From contig NZ_JACBYP010000027.1 in assembly GCF_018982965.1 (NCBI RefSeq), positions 1-64,000 of the forward strand: DNA of 64,000 bases, given 5' to 3'. The notes beneath the pieces were generated by a model. It made no database searches, was not told the DNA's origin, and worked only from the letters and a program-made list of their open reading frames with translations. Source of the stretch: Streptomyces mayonensis (GTDB taxonomy: Bacteria > Actinomycetota > Actinomycetes > Streptomycetales > Streptomycetaceae). The stretch's first letter is position 1. Each line of letters opens with the position of its first letter. Position numbers and translations under genes: made by a program. This document shows, one piece after another, positions 41,351 to 51,100 of this stretch.

Positions 41351-41431
41351 GTGAAAGATGCACCAGACACCTTCCGGCCGGGTACGGGCACGGGCACGGG
41401 CACGGGCTCGGCGCGCGGCGGCGCGGGGTGA
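41351..41431 (+). CDS. Possible 26-codon ORF ahead of the TSUP gene, with GT repeats
   Basis: A GTG at 41351, seven bases after a TACAGT box, opens a 26-codon frame (MKDAPDTFRPGTGTGTGTGS). It ends in a TGA overlapping the GTG of the TSUP gene (GTGA). The Gly-Thr run is encoded by GGGCAC hexamers (41387-41406). The layout suggests a leaderless mini-ORF that couples translation into the transporter gene. The -35 is not clear and the ORF may be chance. Confidence 0.3.
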   Translation: MKDAPDTFRPGTGTGTGTGSARGGAG

Positions 41432-42195
41432 CGCCCGAGGCCATGGCCGCGGTCTTCGCGGCGGGCGTCGGGGCCGGTGCCATCAACAGCGTCGTCGGCT
41501 CCGGAACCCTGATCACCTTTCCCGTGCTGCTGGCCACGGGACTGTCACCGGTGACCGCGACGGTGTCCAACGCCCTGGGTCTGATCCCCGGTTCCATCAG
41601 CGGCGCCGTCGGCTACCGCAAGGAGCTGACCGGCCAGCGCCGGCGCGTCCTGAAACTGGGCGCGGGTGCCCTGCTCGGCGGTCTCGCGGGGGCGACGCTG
41701 CTGCTGTCGCTGCCGCCGGACGCCTTCGAGACGATCGTGCCGGTGCTGGTGGGCCTCGCTCTCGTGCTGGTCGCGCTGCAGCCGCAGATCGGCAGGCTGG
41801 TCCAGCGCCGCCGCGAGCGCACCGGCGCCTCTGCGCGCCGGGACGGCGGCCCGCTGCTCCTCGTCGGCCTGACCCTCGCCAGCGTCTACGGCGGGTATTT
41901 CACCGCCGCCCAGGGGATCATCTACCTGTCCCTGATGGGCATGCTCCTCGACGAACCCCTGCAGCGCCTCAACGGCGTCAAGAACGTCCTGGCCGCCGTC
42001 GTCAACACCGTTGCCGCGCTGTTCTTCCTCTTCGCCGCGGACTTCGACTGGACCGCCGTCGGTCTGCTCGCGGTCAGCTCGGCCCTGGGCGGCCATTTCG
42101 GCGCCAAGGTGGGCCGCCGCTTCAGCCCCCTGGTCCTGCGGATCCTGGTCGTGACGGTCGGCACGGTCGCCCTCGTGCAGTTGCTGCTGCGCTAG
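41428..42195 (+). CDS. TSUP (TauE/SafE) family transporter, second copy
   Basis: A 255-aa membrane protein with about eight helices. The first-half motif is INSVVGSGTLITFPVLLA and the second half has GGYFTAAQGIIYLSLMGM and LNGVKNVLAAVVN, typical of TauE/SafE. It probably moves a small organosulfur or carboxylate anion; the substrate is unknown. It differs clearly from the TSUP protein at 24 kb. The GTG start overlaps a possible upstream mini-ORF. It is divergent from the conservon. Confidence 0.88.
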   Translation: MTPEAMAAVFAAGVGAGAINSVVGSGTLITFPVLLATGLSPVTATVSNALGLIPGSISGAVGYRKELTGQRRRVLKLGAGALLGGLAGATLLLSLPPDAFETIVPVLVGLALVLVALQPQIGRLVQRRRERTGASARRDGGPLLLVGLTLASVYGGYFTAAQGIIYLSLMGMLLDEPLQRLNGVKNVLAAVVNTVAALFFLFAADFDWTAVGLLAVSSALGGHFGAKVGRRFSPLVLRILVVTVGTVALVQLLLR

Positions 42196-42287
42196 GAAGC
42201 GACCGGCGCGGGCCGGGGTGTCGGGCGCGGCCGGGTGTGGAATCTGCCCACCGCTTCCTTGGCCAATCATTTCCGGCCATCGGTTAC

Positions 42288-42305
42288 ACGTGGCACATAC
42301 CACGT
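42288..42305. promoter_or_regulatory. ACGTGG-N6-CCACGT dyad upstream of a P450
   Basis: ACGTGG (42288-42293) and CCACGT (42300-42305) form a perfect 6-bp-arm dyad spaced by CACATA, 77 bp upstream of the P450 start. The area is AT-richer than its surroundings. It is a plausible site for a dimeric repressor or activator; no regulator gene is adjacent. Confidence 0.5.
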
Positions 42306-42382
42306 CCCCCGGCCGATTGACCGCGGGCGGGATCAGGGAAGCCATGGAGCGCCCGTGATCGACTCGAAGGGACAGACCCCCC

Positions 42383-43768
42383 GTGACGCCCGTAGCGCCT
42401 CCCCCCATACCCAGGGCAGCGGGTTCGCTGCCGTTCCTGGGTCACGCGGTACAGCTCATGCGCGACAACCTCGGCTTTGTCGCCGCACTGCGCACCACCT
42501 ACGGCCCCCTGGTCGAGATCACCCTCCAGCCCGGCACCCGCACCCTCGTCGTGCAGGACCCCGGCCTCATCCGCACCATGCTGACCGACCTGGGACCGAG
42601 CCTCGACAAGGGCCGGTTCTTCGAGAAGATGGGACAGCTGCTCGGCGACTCCGTCGTCACCGCGGCCGGCCAGGTCCACGTCCGCAAACGACGCCAGCTG
42701 CAACCCGCCTTCGCCCGCGAGCAGATCGCCCGCTACGTCGACACCATGCGCACCGAGACGGACGCCGCCGTCGACGGCTGGGTCCCCGGCCGGCGGCTCG
42801 ACGTGCGCGAGGCCATGGTCGGGCTCAGCCTGAACATGCTGGCCAAGACCGTCTTCTCGGGCAGCCTCGACGACGCCACGTTCCGCAGGCTGCGTGCCGA
42901 CCTGTCGATCGTGATGAACGGCGTCGGTGCCCGCGTCATGCTGCCCGACTGGGTGGAACGGCTTCCGCTGCCCGCCAACCGCCGCTTCAACGCGGCCCGC
43001 GACGCCGTACGGGCCACCATCGACCGCGCCGTGAGCGACCTCCAGGCCTCCGGCCACGACACCGGCGACATGCTCTCCCTGCTGCTGCGCACCACCGACG
43101 AGGAGACCGGAGAGCCGCTGACCGGCCACCAGATCTCCTCCGAGATCCTCACCCTGGCCGTCGCCGGCACCGAGACCACCGCCTCGGTGCTCTCCTGGAT
43201 GCTGTACGAACTCGCCCGCAACCCGGAGATCGAGGCGCGGGTCCTGGCGGAGCTGGACGAGGTCCTCGGCGACCGGCCGGTGGCCTTCGACGACCTCGGC
43301 CGGCTGCCGTACCTGGGCCGGGTGGTGGAGGAGACGCTGCGGATGCACCACACCGGGTGGCTCGTCACCCGCCGCACCGTCACGGAGACCCGGCTCGGTC
43401 CCTGGACGGTGCCCGCCGGGACCGAACTCGCCTACTGCCAGCACGCCCTGCACCGCGACCCGCTGCTGTTCCGGGACCCGCTGGAGTTCGACCCGGACCG
43501 CTGGCTCGACGAACCGGGGCCACGGCCCACGCAGGGGTTCCTGCCCTTCGGCGCGGGCAAGCACAAGTGCATCGGGGACCGGTTCGCGCTCACCGAACTC
43601 GTCACCGCCGTCGCCACGATCGTGCGGCGGGTACGGCTGGAGCTCGCCCCCGGCCAGACGGTGCGCCCGGTCGCCGCGGCCACGGTCCGGCCCCGCACGC
43701 TGCTGATGACCGTCCGCGGGAAGGAGAGCGGACGGGCGGGGGACGCGGCACCCGCCCCCGCCGGCTGA
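42383..43768 (+). CDS. Cytochrome P450
   Basis: A 461-aa bacterial P450 with every catalytic motif intact: I-helix AGTETTAS (261-268), K-helix ETLR (317-320) and haem loop FLPFGAGKHKCIGDRF with Cys396. The N-terminus is Pro-rich (PIPRAAGSLPFLGH), without a membrane anchor. The overall style (long form, PFGAGKHKC loop, WLVTRRT) resembles the CYP group that includes terpene oxidases such as pentalenene oxygenase. No terpene synthase, ferredoxin or reductase gene is adjacent, so the substrate is unknown. The conservon region just upstream is a separate divergent operon. Confidence 0.9.
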   Translation: MTPVAPPPIPRAAGSLPFLGHAVQLMRDNLGFVAALRTTYGPLVEITLQPGTRTLVVQDPGLIRTMLTDLGPSLDKGRFFEKMGQLLGDSVVTAAGQVHVRKRRQLQPAFAREQIARYVDTMRTETDAAVDGWVPGRRLDVREAMVGLSLNMLAKTVFSGSLDDATFRRLRADLSIVMNGVGARVMLPDWVERLPLPANRRFNAARDAVRATIDRAVSDLQASGHDTGDMLSLLLRTTDEETGEPLTGHQISSEILTLAVAGTETTASVLSWMLYELARNPEIEARVLAELDEVLGDRPVAFDDLGRLPYLGRVVEETLRMHHTGWLVTRRTVTETRLGPWTVPAGTELAYCQHALHRDPLLFRDPLEFDPDRWLDEPGPRPTQGFLPFGAGKHKCIGDRFALTELVTAVATIVRRVRLELAPGQTVRPVAAATVRPRTLLMTVRGKESGRAGDAAPAPAG

Positions 43769-44011
43769 GACGGCGACCGGCCCGCCCCGGCGGGGTGAGC
43801 GCGGTACGCCCCAGCCGCCGAGCACGTCCGTGCCCCCCCCTGCCGACGGCGGCGGCGCGGCCGCCCGGGTCGCGGTGACCGGCGCCGCCCGCTCCCCGTG
43901 GCGGCGCGCACCGTCGGCGGGCGTCCAGGAACCGGACGGCCCAGCAGGCATGTGGTGGATACATCTACTGTGCGCGGTGACCGAGGACGTCCCGCACGAA
44001 GGAGTCACGGC

Positions 44012-44923
44012 ATGACCGGCCGGACCGCCAGCTCCCCCACGACCGACCACGACGGCGCCGCCGTACTCCGGCTCCGGGACGTGAGCGTCCGCCGCTTCAC
44101 CACCGACCAGCTGATCCTGGACGGCATCGACTGGACCGTCCGCCCCGGCGAGCACTGGGCCCTGCTGGGGGCCAACGGCGCCGGCAAGACGACCCTGCTG
44201 CGGCTGCTGGGCGCGCTCATGCACCCCACGACCGGCACGGTCGAGGTTCTCGGCAGCCTGCTCGGCCGGGTGGACGTGCGGGAGCTGCGGACGCGCATCG
44301 GCCATGTGAACTCGGCCCAGCGGGTGCCGCAGGACCTCACCGGGCACGCGGTCGTGCTCACCGGTCACAGCGGCACCGTCCAGCCCCTGTGGCGGACGTA
44401 CGGCGACGAGGTGCGGGAACGGGCCCGCGACCTGCTCACCGAGCTCGGCGTCAAGGAGCTGGCCGACCGGCCGTACGGCGTCTGCTCGGGCGGCCAGCGG
44501 GCGCGGATCCTCATCGCGAGGGCGCTGATGGCCGACCCGGCGCTGCTGCTCCTGGACGAGCCCTTCAACGCCCTGGACCTGCCGTCCCGCGAGGATCTCG
44601 TCGAGGCGATGCACCAGCTCGCCGAAGGGCGCCCGAGGCTGGCCACGGTCACGGTCACCCACCACCTGGAGGAGCTGTTCCCGGCCGTCAGCCACAGCCT
44701 GCTGCTGCGCGAGGGCCGGATCCTGTCCCGGGGACCGGTGGACGACGTCCTCACCGACGACCTGCTGACCGCCTGCTTCGGCCGCGAGATCACGGTGGCC
44801 AGGCGGGACGGACGCTGGTCGGCCTACTCCGGCCGGCGCACCCGCGGTCAGGCCCGGTCCGGCGGTGGAAGCCGCGAACGCCGGGGAGGGGTAGGTCGCG
44901 TCGGCGCGCCCCGCTTCCCCTGA
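44012..44923 (+). CDS. ABC transporter ATP-binding protein, ModF/YlmA-like
   Basis: A 303-aa ATPase. Walker A is LLGANGAGKTTLLR, the signature CSGGQRARILIARAL, Walker B ALLLLDEPFNALD, and the H-loop VTVTHHLEEL. It has no fused membrane domain and no permease gene next to it. The C-terminal 35 residues are Gly/Arg-rich. It may serve a distant permease or a non-transport role, as some stand-alone ABC proteins do. The ATG follows GAAGGAG; the open frame to 43898 has no protein-like sequence. Confidence 0.87.
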   Translation: MTGRTASSPTTDHDGAAVLRLRDVSVRRFTTDQLILDGIDWTVRPGEHWALLGANGAGKTTLLRLLGALMHPTTGTVEVLGSLLGRVDVRELRTRIGHVNSAQRVPQDLTGHAVVLTGHSGTVQPLWRTYGDEVRERARDLLTELGVKELADRPYGVCSGGQRARILIARALMADPALLLLDEPFNALDLPSREDLVEAMHQLAEGRPRLATVTVTHHLEELFPAVSHSLLLREGRILSRGPVDDVLTDDLLTACFGREITVARRDGRWSAYSGRRTRGQARSGGGSRERRGGVGRVGAPRFP

Positions 44924-45102
44924 AGCCGGACGCGACGCCGAGGCGGCTCACCGGCCGTCCGCCGGGGAGCGGGACGGTCCCGGACGTGTCGGCGTGCGGT
45001 ACGTCCGGGGCCGCCCCTCGGCTCCCCCGCCGGGGACTGCCCGCTCGGCGGCCGGAGCAAACGGAACACCGTGGAGGACGGACCCGGTTCACGCCCGCGG
45101 GT

Positions 45103-45133
45103 GACCGCGGTCAACCCGTGGGTGACCGCGGTC
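45103..45133. repeat. Two GACCGCGGTC palindromes 21 bp apart
   Basis: Perfect 10-bp palindromes lie at 45103-45112 and 45124-45133, both within a GGTGACCGCGGTC context. The spacing is two helical turns. They lie between the 3' ends of two convergent genes, so a classical promoter role is not obvious. The remainder of the 265-bp gap shows nothing clear. Confidence 0.5.
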
Positions 45134-45188
45134 CGCACGGGTCCCCGTCCCGTCCTGGACGTCCGCCGGTCCGCCCGCTGCCGGAACC

Positions 45189-47118
<1,930 letters not shown>

Positions 47119-47351
47119 GGCGGTCCAATGCGGAGTGGGGAGACGCGCGTGGGCAGGGGCGGGACGCAGGCGGGACCGGGGGCGAAGCGGCGGTCCCGGT
47201 CCGGGGTCGCGGGAGGCCGGCCTCGGTGAGCCGGTCGCGGGCCCGGGCCGCGGCAGGATCGTCCAGCGGTACCCGGGGCGCGGCGGTGGCGGGGCAGTCG
47301 ACGCGGCCGAGCAGGTGGGCGGCGGCCGGCGGCGAGGAACCGGCGCCGATA

Positions 47352-47537
47352 CACGCCGTGGTCGTCGAGGCCGTGCGCGCGGGGACGCCGGCGAGGGCGG
47401 TGAGGGCGAGGCGCCGCGTGGGGGTCGAGGCTCTGCGCGCGGGGGACGCCGAGGCCGCGGAGACGGCCGTGCACCGGCACTTCGACGACGCCCGCGGCCG
47501 GCCGGCGCCGCACCGGGCGCGCCCCTCGTTCGTGTGA
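47352..47537 (+). pseudogene. Possible remnant of a GntR/FCD regulator
   Basis: The last part of a plus-strand frame reads like the C-terminal helix of an FCD ligand domain (VEALRAGDAEAAETAVHRHF), but no helix-turn-helix or rest of the domain is found upstream. A near-duplicate of part of it (VVVEAVRAGTPARA) lies 60 bp earlier. The two copies differ by one G (GGGGAC against GGGGGAC), which shifts the frame. NanR, the usual sialate regulator, is a GntR/FCD protein, and the NanT-like gene is adjacent. Decay of a nanR-like gene is thus plausible. The rest of the 492-bp gap (47119-47610) holds no intact gene. Confidence 0.4.
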
Positions 47538-47610
47538 AGAACCCCGGGGACGTACTCCGGGCGGGTGACGGGCGGGCCCGGCCGGGCGGGCCCGCGCTTA
47601 CGGTTTCGCG

Positions 47611-48099
47611 ATGACCTCGATCACCGCTGACCCCCGCCCCCTGCGCCCCGCCGACCTCGGCACGGTCGTCATCATGTCCTGGAGCCGCCAGACGCCCGAC
47701 GGCGACGTCCCCTTCCTCCTCGCCTGCTCCCTCGGCGACGGCGAGGGCGGCCCCGAGGCGGCCCCGGCCGCCGTCGAAGGCCTGCTGAGCCGCTCCGGGA
47801 TCGCCGTGGGCGACGGCGTCCTGGACGCGACCGGCCTGCCCGACCTGCCGGTGGGACTGCTCGTGGTGCCCGGGGCGGCGGCCCTCACCATGCCCGGAGT
47901 CAACGCCCAGTTCGTTCCCACCGAGCAGTGGCGGGCGGCGGTCGACGAGCGCGGTTACGCCTGTCTCATCTTCGCCACCCGCCCCTGGACCGGCGGCGAG
48001 CCCGGCGACGCCCAGGCGGTCGCCGCGTTCGCCAACCACGAGGACACGCTCAAAACTTCGGCACAACTCGTCCTCCCCGTACGCACTCTGCGGAGCTGA
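47611..48099 (+). CDS. Small cytosolic protein, probably DUF5949
   Basis: A 162-aa protein without signal peptide or membrane segment. It looks like the DUF5949 proteins found across Streptomyces (LGTVVIMSWSRQTPDGDVPF ... YACLIFATRPWTGG ... SAQLVLPVRTLRS). No catalytic motif is recognised. It stands alone and ends 43 bp before the convergent isochorismatase-type gene. The family name is given from memory of sequence style and is not certain; function is unknown. Confidence 0.65.
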   Translation: MTSITADPRPLRPADLGTVVIMSWSRQTPDGDVPFLLACSLGDGEGGPEAAPAAVEGLLSRSGIAVGDGVLDATGLPDLPVGLLVVPGAAALTMPGVNAQFVPTEQWRAAVDERGYACLIFATRPWTGGEPGDAQAVAAFANHEDTLKTSAQLVLPVRTLRS

Positions 48100-48142
48100 C
48101 GCCGGATTCCCTGCCCGGCCCGCCGCCCCGCCGACGGCCCGT

Positions 48143-48679
48143 TCACGTCCACAACTCGCCGCTGTCGCACACCCGGGCGCCCATGTTCCGCTCCATCATC
48201 CGCAGCGCGGCGTCCGCGAGATCGGCGTGGATGTGGGCGACCGCGTCCCGGGGGACGATGACCTGGAGGTGGCGGATGTGGGCGTCGAGCGCGGAGTAGA
48301 GCACGCACTGCTCGGTCACCTGCCCGCAGAGCACGAGCCGGTCGATCCCCTGCTGGTGGAGGAGATAGGTCAGCGGCGTCTCGAAGAAGATCGAGTGGCG
48401 CGCCTTGACCACGAAGAGGGAGGAATCGTCGGGCCGCAGCGGCTCGACGAGTCCCGAGTGCGGTCCCGACAGGGCCTTGTCGAGGATCTCGCCGTGGTGC
48501 GAGCGCCATTCCCCGAAGTTGTCGTTGACGTAGACCACGGGGACGCCCCCGCGCCGGGCCCGCTCCAGCAGACCGGTCATGCGCGGCAGTACGGAACGCA
48601 CGGCGGGGATCAGGGAGTCCGCGTCCTCGTGGTCGTAGGTGTTGATCATGTCGATGACGATCAGCGCGGTCTTGCTCAT
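48143..48679 (-). CDS. Isochorismatase-family cysteine hydrolase
   Basis: A 178-aa hydrolase of the isochorismatase-like fold. The catalytic triad is visible: Asp10 (ALIVIDMINTYDH), Lys92 (FVVKARHSIFFET) and Cys125 (CGQVTEQCVLYSALDA). The cis-peptide neighbourhood VTEQC is normal. Members hydrolyse nicotinamide, N-carbamoyl amines or biuret-like amides; true isochorismatases lack this Cys, so isochorismate is unlikely. The substrate is unknown. It is divergent from the beta-helix protein. Confidence 0.87.
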   Translation of the reverse strand: MSKTALIVIDMINTYDHEDADSLIPAVRSVLPRMTGLLERARRGGVPVVYVNDNFGEWRSHHGEILDKALSGPHSGLVEPLRPDDSSLFVVKARHSIFFETPLTYLLHQQGIDRLVLCGQVTEQCVLYSALDAHIRHLQVIVPRDAVAHIHADLADAALRMMERNMGARVCDSGELWT

Positions 48680-48740
48680 GCTCCACAGGTTGACACGCCG
48701 TCGGATGGCGCATCCCGAAGGAGCCGCAATATTCCAGGCA

Positions 48741-48746
48741 TATCTT
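48741..48746 (+). promoter_or_regulatory. -10 box of a leaderless promoter for the beta-helix gene
   Basis: TATCTT ends seven bases before the ATG at 48754 inside an AT-rich patch. No Shine-Dalgarno sequence lies between, so the mRNA is probably leaderless. Confidence 0.45.
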
Positions 48747-48753
48747 TCCGAAT

Positions 48754-49824
48754 ATGAAGAAATGCCATGTCGTGTACCTGGTGTGCACCGCAGCGATGAT
48801 CGGGACGGGGCTCGGCGCGGCTCCGGCCTCCTCCGTCCCCATGACCCACGTGGTCCACCCCGGCGAGTCGATCCAGAAGGCGGTGGACGCCGCCGAGTCG
48901 GGCGACACCGTGCTCGTCACCCCCGGCACCTACCGCGAGAGCGTCAAGGTGAGCACCCCCGGGCTCACCCTGCGCGGCGTGGGCCGCAGCACGGTCCTCA
49001 AGCCCGGCACGCAGAAGGCGGCCGACAACACCTGTGCCGAGGGCGGCAACGGCATCTGTGTCATCGGGACCAAGGACAAGAACGTCAAGGGCGTCACCGT
49101 CGCCGACCTGACGGTGACCGGCTTCACCCGCACCGGCGTGTTCTCCATGGCCACCGACGGGCTGACGGTGCGGAACGTGAACGCGGTCGGGAACGGCGTC
49201 TGGGGCATCGCCCAGGAGCGGTCGGTACACGGTGTCATCCGGGGCAACACCGCCCGGGACAACGGCGACGCGGGCATCTTCCTCGCCAACACCGTCAAGA
49301 CCGAGGAGGGCGCCGCCGACACCGAGGGCACGCTCGTCGCGCACAACCGGCTCGAGGGCAACCGCATCGGTGTCACCGTCCGGCGCCTGCGCAACCTCGC
49401 CGTCGCGGACAACCACATCACCGGCAACTGCGCGGGCGTGTTCGTCGTCGGCGACGAGAACACCCCCCGGGCCGGCGACCTGGTCGTGCGCGACAACCGG
49501 GTGCTGCGCAACAACAAGTCCTGCCCGAAGACCGACCGGCTGGAGGCCCTCCAGGGGTCCGGCATCGTCCTGACCGGCGTCGAGAAGGTCCTGGTCGCCG
49601 ACAACACGGTGGAGGGCAACTCGGGCAAGTCGTCGATGTCCGGCGGCATCGTGCTGGCCGCGAGCATGGTGGGCGCCGCCAACTCGAAGAACGAGGTCAA
49701 CGGCAACCGGCTGCGCGAGAACTCCCCCGCCGACCTGGTCGACGCCACGACCGGCGACACCGCCAGGAGCAACACCTTCTCCGGCAACGCCTGCGGCGCC
49801 TCCAAGCCCGCGGGCCTGTGCTGA
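48754..49824 (+). CDS. Secreted right-handed beta-helix repeat protein
   Basis: A 356-aa exported protein. Residues 1-28 make a signal peptide (MKKCHVVYLVCTAAMIGTGL). Mature sequence starts with the typical HVVHPGESIQKAVDAAESGD of pectin-lyase-like proteins. Helical rungs follow, with Asn/Gly ladders (GNTARDNGDAGIFLANT, VADNHITGNCAGVFV, VADNTVEGNSGKSS). Four Cys residues could form disulfides. Such proteins bind or cleave polysaccharides, or act as surface proteins; no catalytic acid trio is certain. The promoter appears leaderless. Confidence 0.85.
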   Translation: MKKCHVVYLVCTAAMIGTGLGAAPASSVPMTHVVHPGESIQKAVDAAESGDTVLVTPGTYRESVKVSTPGLTLRGVGRSTVLKPGTQKAADNTCAEGGNGICVIGTKDKNVKGVTVADLTVTGFTRTGVFSMATDGLTVRNVNAVGNGVWGIAQERSVHGVIRGNTARDNGDAGIFLANTVKTEEGAADTEGTLVAHNRLEGNRIGVTVRRLRNLAVADNHITGNCAGVFVVGDENTPRAGDLVVRDNRVLRNNKSCPKTDRLEALQGSGIVLTGVEKVLVADNTVEGNSGKSSMSGGIVLAASMVGAANSKNEVNGNRLRENSPADLVDATTGDTARSNTFSGNACGASKPAGLC

Positions 49825-49880
49825 GCCGGCCGTAACCACCCCGTGCCGAAGAGGCATCGAAGAAGGAAGGAAGGCGGCGC

Positions 49881-50909
49881 ATGACGACCGCACAGACCGC
49901 CCCACCCCCGCCCATGCGGCTGAGGGAGCTCGTGTTCGGGGCGGCATGCGCCGCCGCCCTCCGCGCGGCCGCACGGCTCGGGGTCGCCGACGCCCTCGGC
50001 GACACCCCCGCGACCGTCGAGGACCTCGCCGCTGCGGTGAAGACCGAGCCCAAGCCGCTGCGCCGGCTGCTGCGCGCCCTGACCTGCTACGGGGTCTTCG
50101 CCGAGCAGGGCGACGGCACTTTCGCGCACACCGACATGTCCCGGCTGCTGCGCGAGGACGACCCGCACAGCCTGCGCAACATCACCCTGTGGTGCACCGA
50201 ACCGTGGACCTGGGACGCCTGGCCCCTGCTCGACGAGGCGGTGCGCACCGGCCAGAACGTCGTCCAGGGCCTGTACGGCAAGGAGTTCTTCACCTGGCTC
50301 AACGAGGACGCTCCCCAGTCGGCCGAGGTCTTCAACCGTGCCATGACGACGTCCAGCCGGCAGTCCGCCGAGGACGTCGCGGCGCTCCTCGACCTGTCCG
50401 GGAGTTCGTCGGTCGCCGACATCGGCGGCGGCCAGGGACACGTGGTGGCGAGCCTCCTCGAGAAGTACCCCGCCATGCACGGCACCCTCCTCGACCTGCC
50501 CCGGGTGGTGGAGAACGCCGACCCCCGGCTGCGCGAGGGCGGCCCGCTCGCCGACCGGGTGCGGATCGTGCCGGGCGACTGCCGCGAGGCCGTGCCCGTG
50601 CAGGCCGACGTGTACGTCATCAAGAACATCCTGGAGTGGGACGACGACAGCACCGCCCGGGCGCTGCGGGGCGTCATGGCGGCCGGCGGACCGGGGGCGC
50701 GGGTCGTCGTCATCGAGAACCTCGTCGACGACACCCCGTCGATGCGGTTCAGCACCGCCATGGACCTGCTGCTGCTCCTGAACGTAGGCGGCGCCAAGCA
50801 CACCACCGACAGCATGGTGGGGCGGCTGACCGACGCGGGCCTCGTCATCGACGACATCCGCCCGGTCAACCCGTACCTGCACGCCTTCGACTGCACCGTG
50901 CCCGAGTGA
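49881..50909 (+). CDS. SAM-dependent methyltransferase, O-methyltransferase family 2 fold
   Basis: A 342-aa enzyme. A helical dimerisation and winged-helix domain (about 10-95; GVADALGDTPATVEDLAAAV) is followed by the Rossmann domain. SAM motif I is VADIGGGQGHVVASLLEKYP. Where polyketide and flavonoid O-methyltransferases have a catalytic His (VLHDWDD), this one reads NILEWDD, so the general base appears absent. It may act on a more acidic hydroxyl or use proximity catalysis, as anthracycline enzymes of this fold can. The neighbouring SchA/CurD-like gene, linked with aromatic polyketides, hints at a polyketide substrate, but no polyketide synthase is nearby. GAAGGAAGG precedes the ATG. Confidence 0.83.
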   Translation: MTTAQTAPPPPMRLRELVFGAACAAALRAAARLGVADALGDTPATVEDLAAAVKTEPKPLRRLLRALTCYGVFAEQGDGTFAHTDMSRLLREDDPHSLRNITLWCTEPWTWDAWPLLDEAVRTGQNVVQGLYGKEFFTWLNEDAPQSAEVFNRAMTTSSRQSAEDVAALLDLSGSSSVADIGGGQGHVVASLLEKYPAMHGTLLDLPRVVENADPRLREGGPLADRVRIVPGDCREAVPVQADVYVIKNILEWDDDSTARALRGVMAAGGPGARVVVIENLVDDTPSMRFSTAMDLLLLLNVGGAKHTTDSMVGRLTDAGLVIDDIRPVNPYLHAFDCTVPE

Positions 50910-50938
50910 GCTGACCCGGAGGGACACGGCGCGCCGGG

Positions 50939-51070
50939 CCCCCCCCCCCCCCCCCCCCGCGGCGGCCGGCCCCCCGGGGGAGCGGCCCCCCGCGGGCCGC
51001 GGGGCGCCGGCCGCGCCCCGGGGGCCCCCGGGCGGCCGGGCCCCCGCCCCCCCCGGGGCGGGGGCGGGCG
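50939..51070. other. Almost pure G/C tract with 20 consecutive C
   Basis: Positions 50939-50958 are 20 C in a row. Nearly every base from there to about 51070 is G or C, with many GGCC and CCCCGGGG blocks that can fold on themselves. It lies between two convergent stops, so it may contain a terminator. The composition is far outside the rest of the window, and a sequencing or assembly error is a real possibility. Confidence 0.8.
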
Positions 51071-51100
51071 GCCGACGTGTGTCCGGGCCGCGCGGGCGGC

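Noticed and set aside
48143..48679. True isochorismatase of a siderophore pathway
   Set aside because: The active-site Cys125 marks it as a cysteine hydrolase of the superfamily, and no siderophore gene is near.
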